64,000 bases of DNA from an uncultured Paracoccaceae bacterium (GTDB lineage Bacteria > Pseudomonadota > Alphaproteobacteria > Rhodobacterales > Rhodobacteraceae), in NCBI GenBank assembly GCA_937864535.1, contig CALMJS010000030.1:62001-126000 (forward strand), read 5' to 3'. Below the pieces are notes generated by a model. The model saw only the letters and a list, made by a program, of their open reading frames with translations. It did not search any database and was not told where the DNA came from. This document shows, piece by piece, positions 1 through 8,462 of the stretch. Numbering within the stretch: the stretch's first letter is position 1; each line of letters begins with the position of its first letter. Both the position numbers and the translations under genes were made by a program.

Positions 1-481
1 AATGCAGGGCGACCTCGGACCTATCCAGCATCTCGGGGGTGGTGTCGTCCATATGGGCCAGTTGCGACCCCATCTGACAGCAATTCAGACCGCTCCCCGT
101 GCTGGCAAAGCGGGCGATATCGCTGGACTGCGCCCGTAGACGGTTCACCGCCGGAGCAGACCGCGCGTCCAGCCACAGCCAGCCATCCGTAACCGGTGCA
201 TTTCCAGCCCCGACCAGCCAAGTCCCATCCCCCTGCGCCGTCACAGCGACAGCGGCGACACGCTCGGCCCCGATCTGCGCGGTCAACTCGCGCAGGGTTT
301 GGGCGCAATCCTCCCATGTCTGGGCCAAGGGTTGATAGGCCGCGCCGTCCGCCCGGGCCGTATACCGGTTCGGAACGGCAACGGCTGCAACCTGTTGACC
401 TGTCAGGGTAAAGGCAACCGACTTGATGACCGAAGTCCCCGCGTCGATGCCAATGATCAGATCACGCCCGCCCTGTGTCAT
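1..481 (-). CDS. FGGY-family polyol/sugar kinase, N-terminal part (EryA-like)
   Basis: ATP-dependent carbohydrate kinase. Only the first 160 residues lie in the window; the 3' end runs off the left edge. The N-terminus reads IIGIDAGTSVIKSVAF, the FGGY phosphate-1 loop, followed by VTAQGDGTW and WLWLDAR, the usual second and third blocks of the first actin-like lobe. The segment TGSGLNCCQMGSQLAHM resembles, from memory, erythritol kinase (EryA) more than xylulokinase. The start codon overlaps the stop of the upstream ABC ATPase as ATGA, so translation is probably coupled. With the EryD-like regulator at 6085-7041, a four- or five-carbon polyol is the likely substrate; the exact sugar is inferred. 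Confidence 0.85.
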   Translation of the reverse strand, partial: MTQGGRDLIIGIDAGTSVIKSVAFTLTGQQVAAVAVPNRYTARADGAAYQPLAQTWEDCAQTLRELTAQIGAERVAAVAVTAQGDGTWLVGAGNAPVTDGWLWLDARSAPAVNRLRAQSSDIARFASTGSGLNCCQMGSQLAHMDDTTPEMLDRSEVALH

Positions 482-1602
482 GCCAACTCTGCCCCATGCG
501 AAAGAGCCTGCCCCGTTTTCGCGTCAAAGACATGCAGATCCTCGGGTTTGAGCTGAACGCGGATGTCCTGACCCAGCACCACATCCGCAAAGTCATGTTC
601 AACCAGCACAATCGCGCCCCCGGCGAAACTCGCGGCAATATGCGTCTGGTCGCCCAGCCACTGGTTGGCCACGACCTGCGCCGGAGCACCCTGATCGCTA
701 CGATGCACGGCATAGGGACGCACCCCCAGAACGATCTGCCGACTCGCCACCATCGCCTTGCGGACGGGGTCCGAAAACTCGGACACCGGATATTTCAGAT
801 CCAGCCCGCCCTGAAGGTCCAGATGGATCATCCCGCCCGCCTCTGTAACTGTCGCGGGGAACACATTCATCGGCGGCTCGCCGACAAAGGTGCCTGTGAA
901 CAGGTTAGCCGGGGCTTCCTTGATCTCTTCGGGGCTGGCGAACTGCTGCAGGACGCCGCCCTCCATGACCGCAATACGATCTGCCATGGCGTTCGCTTCG
1001 GTCTGGTCGTGGGTCACGAGGATCGCGGTCAATCCGCGCTCTTTGATGTAATGTTTTATACGGCCGCGCAGCAAGGTCCGCAGCTGCGGTTCCAATTGCC
1101 CCATCGGTTCGTCCAACAGATGCAGGTCAGCATCGCGCACCAGCGCCCGCGCCAGCGAGGCACGCTGCTGCTGCCCGCCAGAGATCGACGTCGGATAGCG
1201 ATCCAGAATGTCGGTGATTTCCAGCATTTCTGCGACCTCTGTCACCTTGGCGGCAACCTCGGCCTCCGGTAGGCGGGCGGCCTTAAGCGCAAAGGCGATG
1301 TTTTCGCGTACCGTCACCGTCGGATAGAGAGAATACCCCTCAAAGGCCATCGCGACATTGCGTTTCACCGGCGGCAGGCGGTGGATTTCACGCCCCGCCA
1401 AAGTGATAGTGCCGCGGCTGGTGTCCTCGAACCCGGCAACCATCCGCAGGGTCGAGGTTTTTCCGCAGCCCGAAGACCCCAAGAGCGCGATGATCTCGCC
1501 CTTGTGGATGTCCATATTGATGTTCTTGACGGCATGGACACCTTTGCTGATCGGGCCATAGAATTTGTCCACGGCCTTGAGGCTGAGTTGAACAGTCATC
1601 AT
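478..1602 (-). CDS. ABC importer ATP-binding protein (second ATPase, UgpC/MalK-type)
   Basis: Cytoplasmic ATPase of the carbohydrate importer, 374 residues: nucleotide-binding domain plus a C-terminal TOBE-type regulatory part (from about residue 240). Walker A is GSSGCGKT (42-49), signature ISGGQ (140-144), Walker B LLDEP with catalytic Glu165, and the switch His is present at 198 (VTHD). Two departures from the MalK consensus are visible: the Q-loop Gln is Glu88 (AFEGYSLYP), and the D-loop reads GQLE rather than the usual SNLD. It overlaps both neighbours by 4 nt (ATGA), so it is translationally coupled in the operon. It probably pairs with the ATPase at 1599-2708 as a heterodimer. Confidence 0.93.
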   Translation of the reverse strand: MMTVQLSLKAVDKFYGPISKGVHAVKNINMDIHKGEIIALLGSSGCGKTSTLRMVAGFEDTSRGTITLAGREIHRLPPVKRNVAMAFEGYSLYPTVTVRENIAFALKAARLPEAEVAAKVTEVAEMLEITDILDRYPTSISGGQQQRASLARALVRDADLHLLDEPMGQLEPQLRTLLRGRIKHYIKERGLTAILVTHDQTEANAMADRIAVMEGGVLQQFASPEEIKEAPANLFTGTFVGEPPMNVFPATVTEAGGMIHLDLQGGLDLKYPVSEFSDPVRKAMVASRQIVLGVRPYAVHRSDQGAPAQVVANQWLGDQTHIAASFAGGAIVLVEHDFADVVLGQDIRVQLKPEDLHVFDAKTGQALSHGAELA

Positions 1603-2708
1603 GCGGCTCCTTGCACGGCAGCGGATTGACCGGGTTCGATCCGGTCGCCGCTGGTGCGATCAAACAGGTGGATATTGGTCACATCGGCAATTACCCAAGC
1701 GGTCCCGGAGGACGGTGCCTCGGTGCCAGACGGACGAGAGATCATCACCTCGCGCCTGTTTTTGGTCAGCGCAAGCGTGACGGTTTTTTCGTTCAGCGGA
1801 GCCTCGGTTTCGATCTGAACCGGGATCGCGCCCGGCGTGCCTTCGGGCACGAACTGCAGCGCCTCGGGGCGGATACCCAGAACACAAGACTGGCCGATGG
1901 CATGGGCAAACCCGGCATCAATCACCAAGGGCTGACCGGACAGCATGACCTGCACGCCTCTTTCGCTCCGTTCAGGTGTCACATCCAAGAGGTTGATCAC
2001 CGGATCGCCGAACAGGCGGGCGATCTCTAGGTTCGCGGGGCTCATATAGATGTCGCGCGGCGTGCCGATCTGCTGGATGCCGTGGCCATTCATCACCGCA
2101 ATCCTGTCACCCAGCGCCATCGCCTCTTTGTAGTCCTGTGTCACATAGATGACCGTGGCCTGTTGCGATTTCAAAAGCCGGGGCAGTTCCAGCCGCATTT
2201 CAAACCGCAGTTTCGCGTCCACGTTGCGCAGCGGATCGTCCAGTAGCAGGATATCCGGCTCACCCGACAGGGCACGCGCCAATGCGGTCCGCTGTTTCTG
2301 CCCGTTCGACAGTTCCTTGGGTTTGTGATGCAGAACATGGTCGATCTTCAGCATCTTAGCCACTTTTTCGACCGTATGCGCGATCTGTTGTTTGCCCATC
2401 TTCTTGGCCGTCAGGGGCGCGGCGATATTCTCTGTCGCGTCCATATGCGGAAACAGGGCAAAGTTCTGGAACGCCATGCCGATGCCGCGATCTTCGGGCT
2501 CGACGCCCGCCATGTCGCGACCTGCGATACGGATGGTGCCTTCGTCGGGATCAATCACCCCGGCGATCAGGCGCAGCAGAACGGTTTTCCCTGCGCCAGA
2601 GGGACCAAAGAGGACCAGCGTTTCCCCCGTGGCGACGGACAGGCTAACCCCATCCAGCACCACGTCCGATTTGAACGCTTTGACAATATTTTTCAGTTCA
2701 AGGGTCAT
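1599..2708 (-). CDS. ABC importer ATP-binding protein (first ATPase)
   Basis: 369-residue importer ATPase of the CUT1/UgpC group with a C-terminal TOBE-like region. Walker A is GPSGAGKT (35-42), Q-loop Gln81 is normal and the signature is LSNGQ (133-137, Gly to Asn). The Walker B motif ends LLDDP, so the catalytic Glu is Asp158, and the H-loop reads VTQD, with Gln191 where His is expected. The site built on this subunit is therefore probably weak or inactive, the other subunit supplying catalysis. Start ATG follows AAGGAT; the upstream permease ends 3 nt before it. Two dissimilar ATPases in one importer operon are less common than one shared MalK-type subunit. Confidence 0.93.
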   Translation of the reverse strand: MTLELKNIVKAFKSDVVLDGVSLSVATGETLVLFGPSGAGKTVLLRLIAGVIDPDEGTIRIAGRDMAGVEPEDRGIGMAFQNFALFPHMDATENIAAPLTAKKMGKQQIAHTVEKVAKMLKIDHVLHHKPKELSNGQKQRTALARALSGEPDILLLDDPLRNVDAKLRFEMRLELPRLLKSQQATVIYVTQDYKEAMALGDRIAVMNGHGIQQIGTPRDIYMSPANLEIARLFGDPVINLLDVTPERSERGVQVMLSGQPLVIDAGFAHAIGQSCVLGIRPEALQFVPEGTPGAIPVQIETEAPLNEKTVTLALTKNRREVMISRPSGTEAPSSGTAWVIADVTNIHLFDRTSGDRIEPGQSAAVQGAA

Positions 2709-2711
2709 CGG

Positions 2712-3569
2712 TTATCCTTTCACCGCGCCAAGGCTGAGACCTTCGACGAGGTAGCGTTGCGCATAAAGGGCCAGAGCAAAGGTCGGCGCGATCGACAGCA
2801 CGATACCGGCGGCAATCTGGCCATATTGAATGCCCGACGCCGTCACAAAGGCCAGCGCACCCACGGTCACCGGCTGTTTGTCGGCGGATGCCAGCACCAG
2901 CGCGAATACAAAGTTGTTCCAGGCAAAGATAAAGGCGAGCAAAGCAGCCGCCGCGATCCCCGGCCCGGCAAGGGGTAGCGCGATCTTGCGGAAGGTCGCA
3001 CCCCAGGAATGGCCCGCGATCCGGTAGGCATATTCGACATCGGCGGGGATATCTTCGAAATAGCCGCGCACGATCCACAGGATCAGGGGCAGCACGATCA
3101 ACTGATACACCCAGATCAGACCGCCATAGGTATTGGCCAGCCCCAGTTGCTGGAAATAGATCGTCAGCGGCAACAGCACCAACAGCGGCGGCGCAAACCG
3201 GAACGACAGCAGGGTAAAGGCGATGTCTTCGGACCCTTTGAACTTGAGCCGGGCAAAGGCATAGGCGGCAGGGACACCCAGAACCAGGCCAATCGCAACC
3301 GAGGCCGTGGACAGGAAGAACGAATTGAACAGGTTCTTCATGAACGCGATTTCAAGGATACCCGCGCTGGTTTCCAGCTTGCCGGTAATCAGGGCCTGAT
3401 AGTTTTCGATGGTGGGCGTGAACACCACGCTGGGCGGCATGCGCAGGATGGTTTCGTTCGTCTGGAAGCTCATCAAGACGATCCAGAGAATGGGGAACAT
3501 AAAGAACAGGATCACCAGTGTGATCGCGACACCACGCAGGACGCGTTCGATCGGGTTTACGGTTTCCAT
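2712..3569 (-). CDS. Carbohydrate ABC transporter permease (MalG-type)
   Basis: Inner-membrane permease of the binding-protein-dependent sugar importer, 285 residues with about six membrane segments and a cytoplasmic EAA loop around YRIAGHSWGATFRKIALPLAGPG (read in two parts: YRIAGHSW and ATFRKIALPLAGPG). Length and the C-terminal ending fit the MalG/UgpE family. The reading frame extends 12 codons further upstream, but the start METVNP is preferred because AGGGGG lies just before it and because it clears the preceding stop. It sits 10 nt downstream of the partner permease. Confidence 0.92.
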   Translation of the reverse strand: METVNPIERVLRGVAITLVILFFMFPILWIVLMSFQTNETILRMPPSVVFTPTIENYQALITGKLETSAGILEIAFMKNLFNSFFLSTASVAIGLVLGVPAAYAFARLKFKGSEDIAFTLLSFRFAPPLLVLLPLTIYFQQLGLANTYGGLIWVYQLIVLPLILWIVRGYFEDIPADVEYAYRIAGHSWGATFRKIALPLAGPGIAAAALLAFIFAWNNFVFALVLASADKQPVTVGALAFVTASGIQYGQIAAGIVLSIAPTFALALYAQRYLVEGLSLGAVKG

Positions 3570-3579
3570 ATTGGCCCCC

Positions 3580-4503
3580 TTACGCGTTGCCGCGCTGCTT
3601 TTCACGCAGCCGCAACCAGTTTTTGATAAAGATGTTCGACAGGGTGTAGGTAATCGCCCACAGGATCATCAGCAGCGCGGCAGAGCGCCCGACGTTGGTC
3701 GACTGGAAGAAGTTCAGATAGGCTTCGACCTGAAACACCGTCAGCTTGTCGCCCGGACCACCCTGGGTCATGGCATAGATGATATCGAACTGTTGGATGG
3801 ATTCGATCACGCGGAACAGCGTCGCTGTGAGCAGGAACGGCGTCAGCATGGGCAGCGTAATGCGCCAGAACACGAACGGACGCGGTACACCATCCAGCGC
3901 GGCAGCCTCGAACGGCTGTTTGGGCAGAGACCGAAGACCGGCCAGCAGCAGGATCATGATAAAGGGCGTGTAGACCCAGATATCGACGATCACGACAGTC
4001 ATCATCGCGGTTTTCGGATCAGAGGCCCAGCGGAAATCTTCGAAGCCGAGCAGCGTCGCGAAGTACGACAGAATGCCGAAACCGGGGTTGGTCATCAGTT
4101 TCCACATCAGCGACGCCAGCGCGGGCGCGGTCATCAGCGGCATCAGCAACATGATCGAGACAAAGTTGTTGAAGCGGTTCCGCTTTTGCAGCAGCAGCGC
4201 GATCCCCAGCCCCAGCAGGAGTTCCAGCGCGACCGTCGCAAAGGCGTAGGTCATCGACACCTTGAGCGTGTTCCAGAACGCGCTGTCGGTCATGAAATTC
4301 AGATAGTTCTGACCCCAGTTGAACCCGCGGTTCCACGGTTGGGACAGTCTGTAGCGTTGCAGCGAATACCAGACCGCCGTCAAAAACGGGATCAGGATGC
4401 CGATACAGGTCAATAGCGCCGGAAGGCTGAGAAGATAGGGAAGCAGTTGCCGGCTAACCTTGAAACGGCGGGCGCGCGGGGCGCTGGTCGTCGCATCGGA
4501 CAT
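3580..4503 (-). CDS. Carbohydrate ABC transporter permease (MalF/UgpA-type)
   Basis: Partner inner-membrane permease, 307 residues, with an N-terminal cytoplasmic tail rich in Ser, Ala and Arg followed by six predicted membrane segments. The EAA-loop region contains EAAALDGVPRPFVFWRITLP, the conserved contact with the ATPase. Start MSDATT is chosen over an in-frame ATG 32 codons upstream because AGGAGAG precedes it at normal spacing and the longer N-terminus is low-complexity. It is the first permease gene after the binding-protein gene, separated from it by a strong hairpin. Confidence 0.92.
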   Translation of the reverse strand: MSDATTSAPRARRFKVSRQLLPYLLSLPALLTCIGILIPFLTAVWYSLQRYRLSQPWNRGFNWGQNYLNFMTDSAFWNTLKVSMTYAFATVALELLLGLGIALLLQKRNRFNNFVSIMLLMPLMTAPALASLMWKLMTNPGFGILSYFATLLGFEDFRWASDPKTAMMTVVIVDIWVYTPFIMILLLAGLRSLPKQPFEAAALDGVPRPFVFWRITLPMLTPFLLTATLFRVIESIQQFDIIYAMTQGGPGDKLTVFQVEAYLNFFQSTNVGRSAALLMILWAITYTLSNIFIKNWLRLREKQRGNA

Positions 4504-4574
4504 GACACGTCTCTCCTGTTTTTTCGGCGCGGATCGCCGAAAACTGCGAGTTTCTAATTGTTGGGAAGGGGAAA

Positions 4575-4597
4575 GGGGCCCGCCCCACGCGGGCCCC
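4575..4597 (-). terminator. Hairpin between binding-protein and permease genes
   Basis: GGGGCCCGC (4575-4583) and GCGGGCCCC (4589-4597) form a perfect 9-bp stem with a 5-nt loop. It lies 12 nt after the binding-protein stop codon and is followed on the minus strand by a pyrimidine run (TTTCCCCTTCCC). Such intercistronic hairpins commonly stabilise the upstream message or partly terminate, giving more binding protein than permease. The sequence is seen; the function is inferred. Confidence 0.7.
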
Positions 4598-4609
4598 AAG
4601 GGTCGTGTC

Positions 4610-6052
4610 TTAGAGACCGGCTTCGTTCAGCTGGCGGTTCACGGACTCGGCCAGCATGTCCAGACCTTCATCGACCGGCACTTCTTTGGCGACCATCTTT
4701 TGCAGCGTTGCCGCCCATTCGGTGGTCAGATCAAAGAACAGCGGCTGTGCGGTGAACTTGATCGAGGCACCCGGAGCAGAGACGTCGTGCATTTCGACGT
4801 AGCCCGAATAGCTGTTCGACAGCTTGTTGCGGAACATTTCGTCTGCCCAGACGCTGGAACGTGCGGGGTTCACGAGGTCCATTTCGCGTGCGCCGAACAG
4901 GTCGTGTTCCGGACCGGTTGCCCACTGGAGGAAGTACCAGGCCGCGTCCTTCTGCTTGGAGAACGAGGACATGGACATCGACCAGATCCAGATGTTCGGA
5001 GTCGGAGCAGCGGCATCCGGGTTCGCCTTGAACGCCGAGAAGGCGAGGTTGCCTGCTTCGGCATTGCCAGCACCGTTCATGAAGTAGCCCAGAATGTCCG
5101 CGTCGAACATCATGGCCGACTTGCCGGCGCCAACGTCGGTCCCGACCTGATACCAGGTGTGGGTCGACCAGTCGGGCGCGCCCGATTCCTGGATCATCTG
5201 CACCCACTTGGAGTGGAACTGCTTGGACACGTCGGTGTTCATCGCAGCGGTCAGTTTGCCGTCTGCGCCAACGTTCAGGTCAACCTGACCAAAGTTGGTG
5301 TAGCCCGACAAGAAGCCCGGGTGGATCGTCGCCCAAGACCGCGACCCGCGAACGCCGATACCGTAGCCGCCGTTCATGGCGGATTTCGCAGCGGCTGCCG
5401 TGCCCAGCAGTTCGTCGAGGTTGGTCGGAACAGCCAGACCATTGGCATCAAAGATGCGCTTGTTGTAGGTCAGGTTGTTCTGTTCGTAGGCCAGCGGGAT
5501 ACACCACTGCTTGGCATCGTCAGACCCCAGCGCGCCACCCGGACGACCGTTCCACGCACAGGACTTGCGAACGCCTTCCAGCACGTCTTCCCAGTTATAG
5601 TCAGGGTTGGTTTTCGATGCGTCCGAGATGTATTCGTTCAGATCGTCACACCAGCCGGCCGGACCGTAGGTCCAGGTCATATAGGCGCCGGTCATGAATG
5701 CATCGTATTCCGAAGAGCCCGACGACAGGGCCGCAGTCACTTTGTCAAAGTAGACATCCTCGGGGAAAACATCATATTGGACGTCCATACCGGTCAGCAC
5801 CTTGAAATTTTCAAGGTTGGCAATCATCGCGTCGGTATAGGGGTGCTTGTTGAGAAGAAGCTTGATGCTGGTACCATCGTGCTTCTTCCAGTCGAATCCG
5901 TTCTGAGCCAAGGCTTGGGTGGCGGCTGCGTTCACAAGCACCCCGGCCGTCGCGGCGGTTACGCCCAGCGCCGACATCCCCTTGATCAGTTCGCGGCGGC
6001 CGATTTTGCCAGCGACGAACGCTTCGGCTAACTGCTTTTCCTTCTTAGACAT
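4610..6052 (-). CDS. Tat-exported extracellular solute-binding protein, family 1
   Basis: Periplasmic substrate receptor of the ABC importer, 480 residues, typical for large family-1 sugar-binding proteins. The N-terminus carries a twin-arginine motif (GRRELIKG, about residues 18-25), a hydrophobic stretch and an Ala-rich cleavage region ending ATQALA-Q, so export is probably folded and Tat-dependent. The mature part is rich in Trp and aromatic residues as expected for a sugar pocket. Start ATG follows GGGAGGAGACCC. It is the first transporter gene after the regulator and is set off from the permeases by a stable hairpin. Substrate is inferred to be a polyol from the kinase and regulator. Confidence 0.92.
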   Translation of the reverse strand: MSKKEKQLAEAFVAGKIGRRELIKGMSALGVTAATAGVLVNAAATQALAQNGFDWKKHDGTSIKLLLNKHPYTDAMIANLENFKVLTGMDVQYDVFPEDVYFDKVTAALSSGSSEYDAFMTGAYMTWTYGPAGWCDDLNEYISDASKTNPDYNWEDVLEGVRKSCAWNGRPGGALGSDDAKQWCIPLAYEQNNLTYNKRIFDANGLAVPTNLDELLGTAAAAKSAMNGGYGIGVRGSRSWATIHPGFLSGYTNFGQVDLNVGADGKLTAAMNTDVSKQFHSKWVQMIQESGAPDWSTHTWYQVGTDVGAGKSAMMFDADILGYFMNGAGNAEAGNLAFSAFKANPDAAAPTPNIWIWSMSMSSFSKQKDAAWYFLQWATGPEHDLFGAREMDLVNPARSSVWADEMFRNKLSNSYSGYVEMHDVSAPGASIKFTAQPLFFDLTTEWAATLQKMVAKEVPVDEGLDMLAESVNRQLNEAGL

Positions 6053-6084
6053 GGGTCTCCTCCCTATGCGCCCCTTTTGCGGGA

Positions 6085-7041
6085 CTAGTGGTTCAAGAGC
6101 GCGGTTGCCGTGCGCTCATCGGTGATGAGGCCGCTCAAGCAGCCGCTCATCAGGACAGATCGGATTGCGCCGACCTTCTCTTTGCCGCCAGCGATGGCGA
6201 CAATCCGTGTGCTGCGGGGGTCCTCGAGGCCCACCGACAGCGTGCGAGCCGTCAGCGTGGTTTCAACCCGCCGACCATCCGCATCAAAAAAGTGACCAAG
6301 CAGTTCTCCGATCCCACCGCCAGCGATCACTTCTTTAATTTCTTCGACCTCGATCATCCCAGAGGAGACAAGAGAGGCATCGTGTTCCGTCGTACCGATC
6401 CCGACGATTTTCAGATCCGACCGCGCCGCGAGGTCGAACACCGTCGATACGCCCCGCTGGCTGAGCAGGACTTCGCGGTCCTCGACAGTGTTGGCGAAAA
6501 ACGGCACCGGCATCACATAGGCCGTCCCGCCCGTCCGTTCGGCCAAACGGGTCATCACATCGTGCGGGGTGGCGGAATAATTCCGCGTCAATCCACCCAG
6601 CAGCGACACGAACTGCCGCGACCGGGCGTCGAATTTCGGCATCTCGCTGACAGCCGCGGCCAAGGTCCGGCCGTGGCCAATCCCGATGCAGCCGTGTTCG
6701 CCGTTTTCAATCTCGCGCTTGAGATAAGAAGCACCGGCAATCGACAGAGCGCGCATCGGCAGGCCCTCTTCGCCCAGATCCGGCGCGACCTCGCAGACCT
6801 CTAGGCCAAACCGGTCAGACAGAGCCTCTTCCAGCGCGATACACTCTGAAATGTCGCCGTCGATGGTGACTTTGACAGCGCCATCCTGGACAGCGCGGGC
6901 GATCAGGCGATGCGCCTTGACCGAGGGAACGCCCAGCTTTTTCGCGACGGCGGCCTGCGTCAAACCGGCTGCGTAATGCAGCCACGCGGCACGCACTGAC
7001 AGGCTGGCATCGCTGTCTAGGCTGGCAGAATCCCGCGCCAT
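6085..7041 (-). CDS. SorC-family transcriptional regulator (EryD-like)
   Basis: 318-residue sugar-responsive regulator. An N-terminal helix-turn-helix (about 18-55, GLTQAAVAKKLGVPSVKAHR) is followed by the SorC sugar-phosphate-binding domain (about 65-315), with GIGHGRTLAAAV and FVSLLGGLTRNY blocks. From memory these blocks match erythritol regulator EryD of Brucella and rhizobia closely. It precedes the binding-protein gene by 32 nt and is probably co-transcribed, so it likely autoregulates the locus through the palindromes at 7085-7122. AGGAG precedes the ATG. SorC proteins usually repress until a phosphorylated sugar binds; the effector here is unknown. Confidence 0.9.
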   Translation of the reverse strand: MARDSASLDSDASLSVRAAWLHYAAGLTQAAVAKKLGVPSVKAHRLIARAVQDGAVKVTIDGDISECIALEEALSDRFGLEVCEVAPDLGEEGLPMRALSIAGASYLKREIENGEHGCIGIGHGRTLAAAVSEMPKFDARSRQFVSLLGGLTRNYSATPHDVMTRLAERTGGTAYVMPVPFFANTVEDREVLLSQRGVSTVFDLAARSDLKIVGIGTTEHDASLVSSGMIEVEEIKEVIAGGGIGELLGHFFDADGRRVETTLTARTLSVGLEDPRSTRIVAIAGGKEKVGAIRSVLMSGCLSGLITDERTATALLNH

Positions 7042-7084
7042 CGCTCGCTCCTGTTGTGGGCCTTGCGACCCTCCCTCCCCGGTG

Positions 7085-7122
7085 TGGTGTAATTTTTTTC
7101 ACCACGTGTAATTTCTTGCACG
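7085..7122 (-). promoter_or_regulatory. Tandem operator-like palindromes upstream of the SorC gene
   Basis: Two adjacent imperfect palindromes: TGGTGTAATTTTTTTCACCA (7085-7104) and CGTGTAATTTCTTGCACG (7105-7122). They share a direct repeat TGTAATTTYTTKCA whose copies begin 19 nt apart, about two helical turns. They lie 44-81 nt upstream of the regulator's start, where an autoregulatory operator is expected. Binding by the SorC protein is inferred. Confidence 0.5.
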
Positions 7123-7271
7123 CAGCGATGATTCCGTCAACGACGAACCCTCGCCGCGCCGCGGAAACCAAGCATATGACTTCGTAGGTCATTCAATAAA
7201 AAGGATAATATTTTTCGGCCGGTCCCAGCCCGCTGGCTGACCTAGAGGAAACTTTTACCGGAAACATGCTG

Positions 7272-7289
7272 GTTTGCTGCAGTGCAAAC
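7272..7289. repeat. Short inverted repeat downstream of the alcohol dehydrogenase
   Basis: GTTTGC (7272-7277) and GCAAAC (7284-7289) flank TGCAGT. It lies 34 nt beyond the dehydrogenase stop codon, in the gap before the regulator. It could be a weak terminator (no T-run is visible) or an operator. The remainder of the 282-nt gap holds only the operator-like repeats. Confidence 0.35.
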
Positions 7290-7323
7290 ACGCTGCCCAA
7301 GGGCACTCGAAGGTGATTCGAGG

Positions 7324-8436
7324 CTAGAGAGCCGCCCGCAAAATCATTGTCAGCGCCCCGACAGACAGGGGAACCGGATTCCCCTTCATCGACGAGGAAC
7401 TCTGTGCAGCAGCCGCGATATCGGGGATCAGCGCCGGATCAAGACCGAGCTGACCCAGCCGGGGCAGGCCCAATCCGTCGACCCAAGCCGCCAACCTGTC
7501 AAGCGCCTGATCGGGCGAACCGCCCAGCGCGCCAGCGATCCAATGTTGCACCTGATCCATCCGGTTGGCACCCGCCGCCGCATTCGCCCGCAGGACATGG
7601 GGCAACAACAGGCCACAGATCAGCCCGTGATGCGGCACATAGCCCCCCAAGGGTCCGGCCAACCCATGCACGGCCCCCAACCCCGCATTCGCCAAGGCCA
7701 GACCGCCACAGAGCGACGCCCACGCTAGATCATCGCGGGCCACGGGGTCTTCGCCCTCGGTCAATCGCACCAATGCAGAGAGCCCCAGCGGAATGGCATC
7801 GCGGCAGAGCGCATCGGTCATCCGGTTGGCGCGACTGCTGATAAAGGGCTCGATCACCTGCGTTATCGCATCAAGGCCAGAGGCCAGCGTCACGTTCGCG
7901 GGGGTGTTATCGGTCAGGGCCGGATCAATGATCGCCAGTCGTGGTAACATACGGGTATCGCGCAACGATACCTTGCGCCGGGCCTCTGGGACCCCGATGA
8001 CCGCATTACGCGTGACCTCTGCGCCGGTTCCAGCGGTCGTCGGGATCGCGACAAACGGCAAAGGCGCATGATCGAGCGGCAGGCCGAGACCGACCACTTC
8101 GAGGTGGTCCAATATCGGCCGCGTTGCAGGAACGAGGGCGGCAATCGCCTTGCCCGCGTCGATGACCGCGCCACCGCCCAGCGCGACAACACAGTCTGCG
8201 TCGTGCTGTCGGGCGATGGCGACTGCCTGTTCGATCATCGGGACATCAGGTTCGCGCCCGATGGCAATCTGGGCAACCGGCGACAAATCGCGATTTAGCC
8301 ACGCGGCACGATCCGCAGATTTTCCGTGGACCAACACGATCCGCGATCCCAATGACCGCGCCGCATCGACGGCAGAACCGGCAGTCCCGCGACCGAACCG
8401 GATTTCTGTGGCTGTCAGAAAGGCGAATGACTGCAT
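7324..8436 (-). CDS. Iron-containing alcohol dehydrogenase
   Basis: NAD(P)-dependent group III alcohol dehydrogenase or related polyol/maleylacetate reductase-type enzyme, 370 residues (usual 370-390). The nucleotide-binding motif GGGAVIDAGKA and the PTTAGTGAEVT block are clear. Of the four metal ligands, Asp (GLDAITQVIEP) and two His (GAVHGL and PHHGL) are visible, but the second ligand is Gln instead of His (DAITQ rather than DAxxH). That substitution is recalled in one subfamily, so the protein may still be active. GGAGGGGACGC precedes the ATG. It follows the TauE-like permease by 26 nt and probably forms an operon with it and serB. The substrate is not identifiable; proximity to the polyol locus is suggestive only. 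Confidence 0.9.
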   Translation of the reverse strand: MQSFAFLTATEIRFGRGTAGSAVDAARSLGSRIVLVHGKSADRAAWLNRDLSPVAQIAIGREPDVPMIEQAVAIARQHDADCVVALGGGAVIDAGKAIAALVPATRPILDHLEVVGLGLPLDHAPLPFVAIPTTAGTGAEVTRNAVIGVPEARRKVSLRDTRMLPRLAIIDPALTDNTPANVTLASGLDAITQVIEPFISSRANRMTDALCRDAIPLGLSALVRLTEGEDPVARDDLAWASLCGGLALANAGLGAVHGLAGPLGGYVPHHGLICGLLLPHVLRANAAAGANRMDQVQHWIAGALGGSPDQALDRLAAWVDGLGLPRLGQLGLDPALIPDIAAAAQSSSSMKGNPVPLSVGALTMILRAAL

Positions 8437-8462
8437 GCGTCCCCTCCTTCTGCCGCAGCGAT

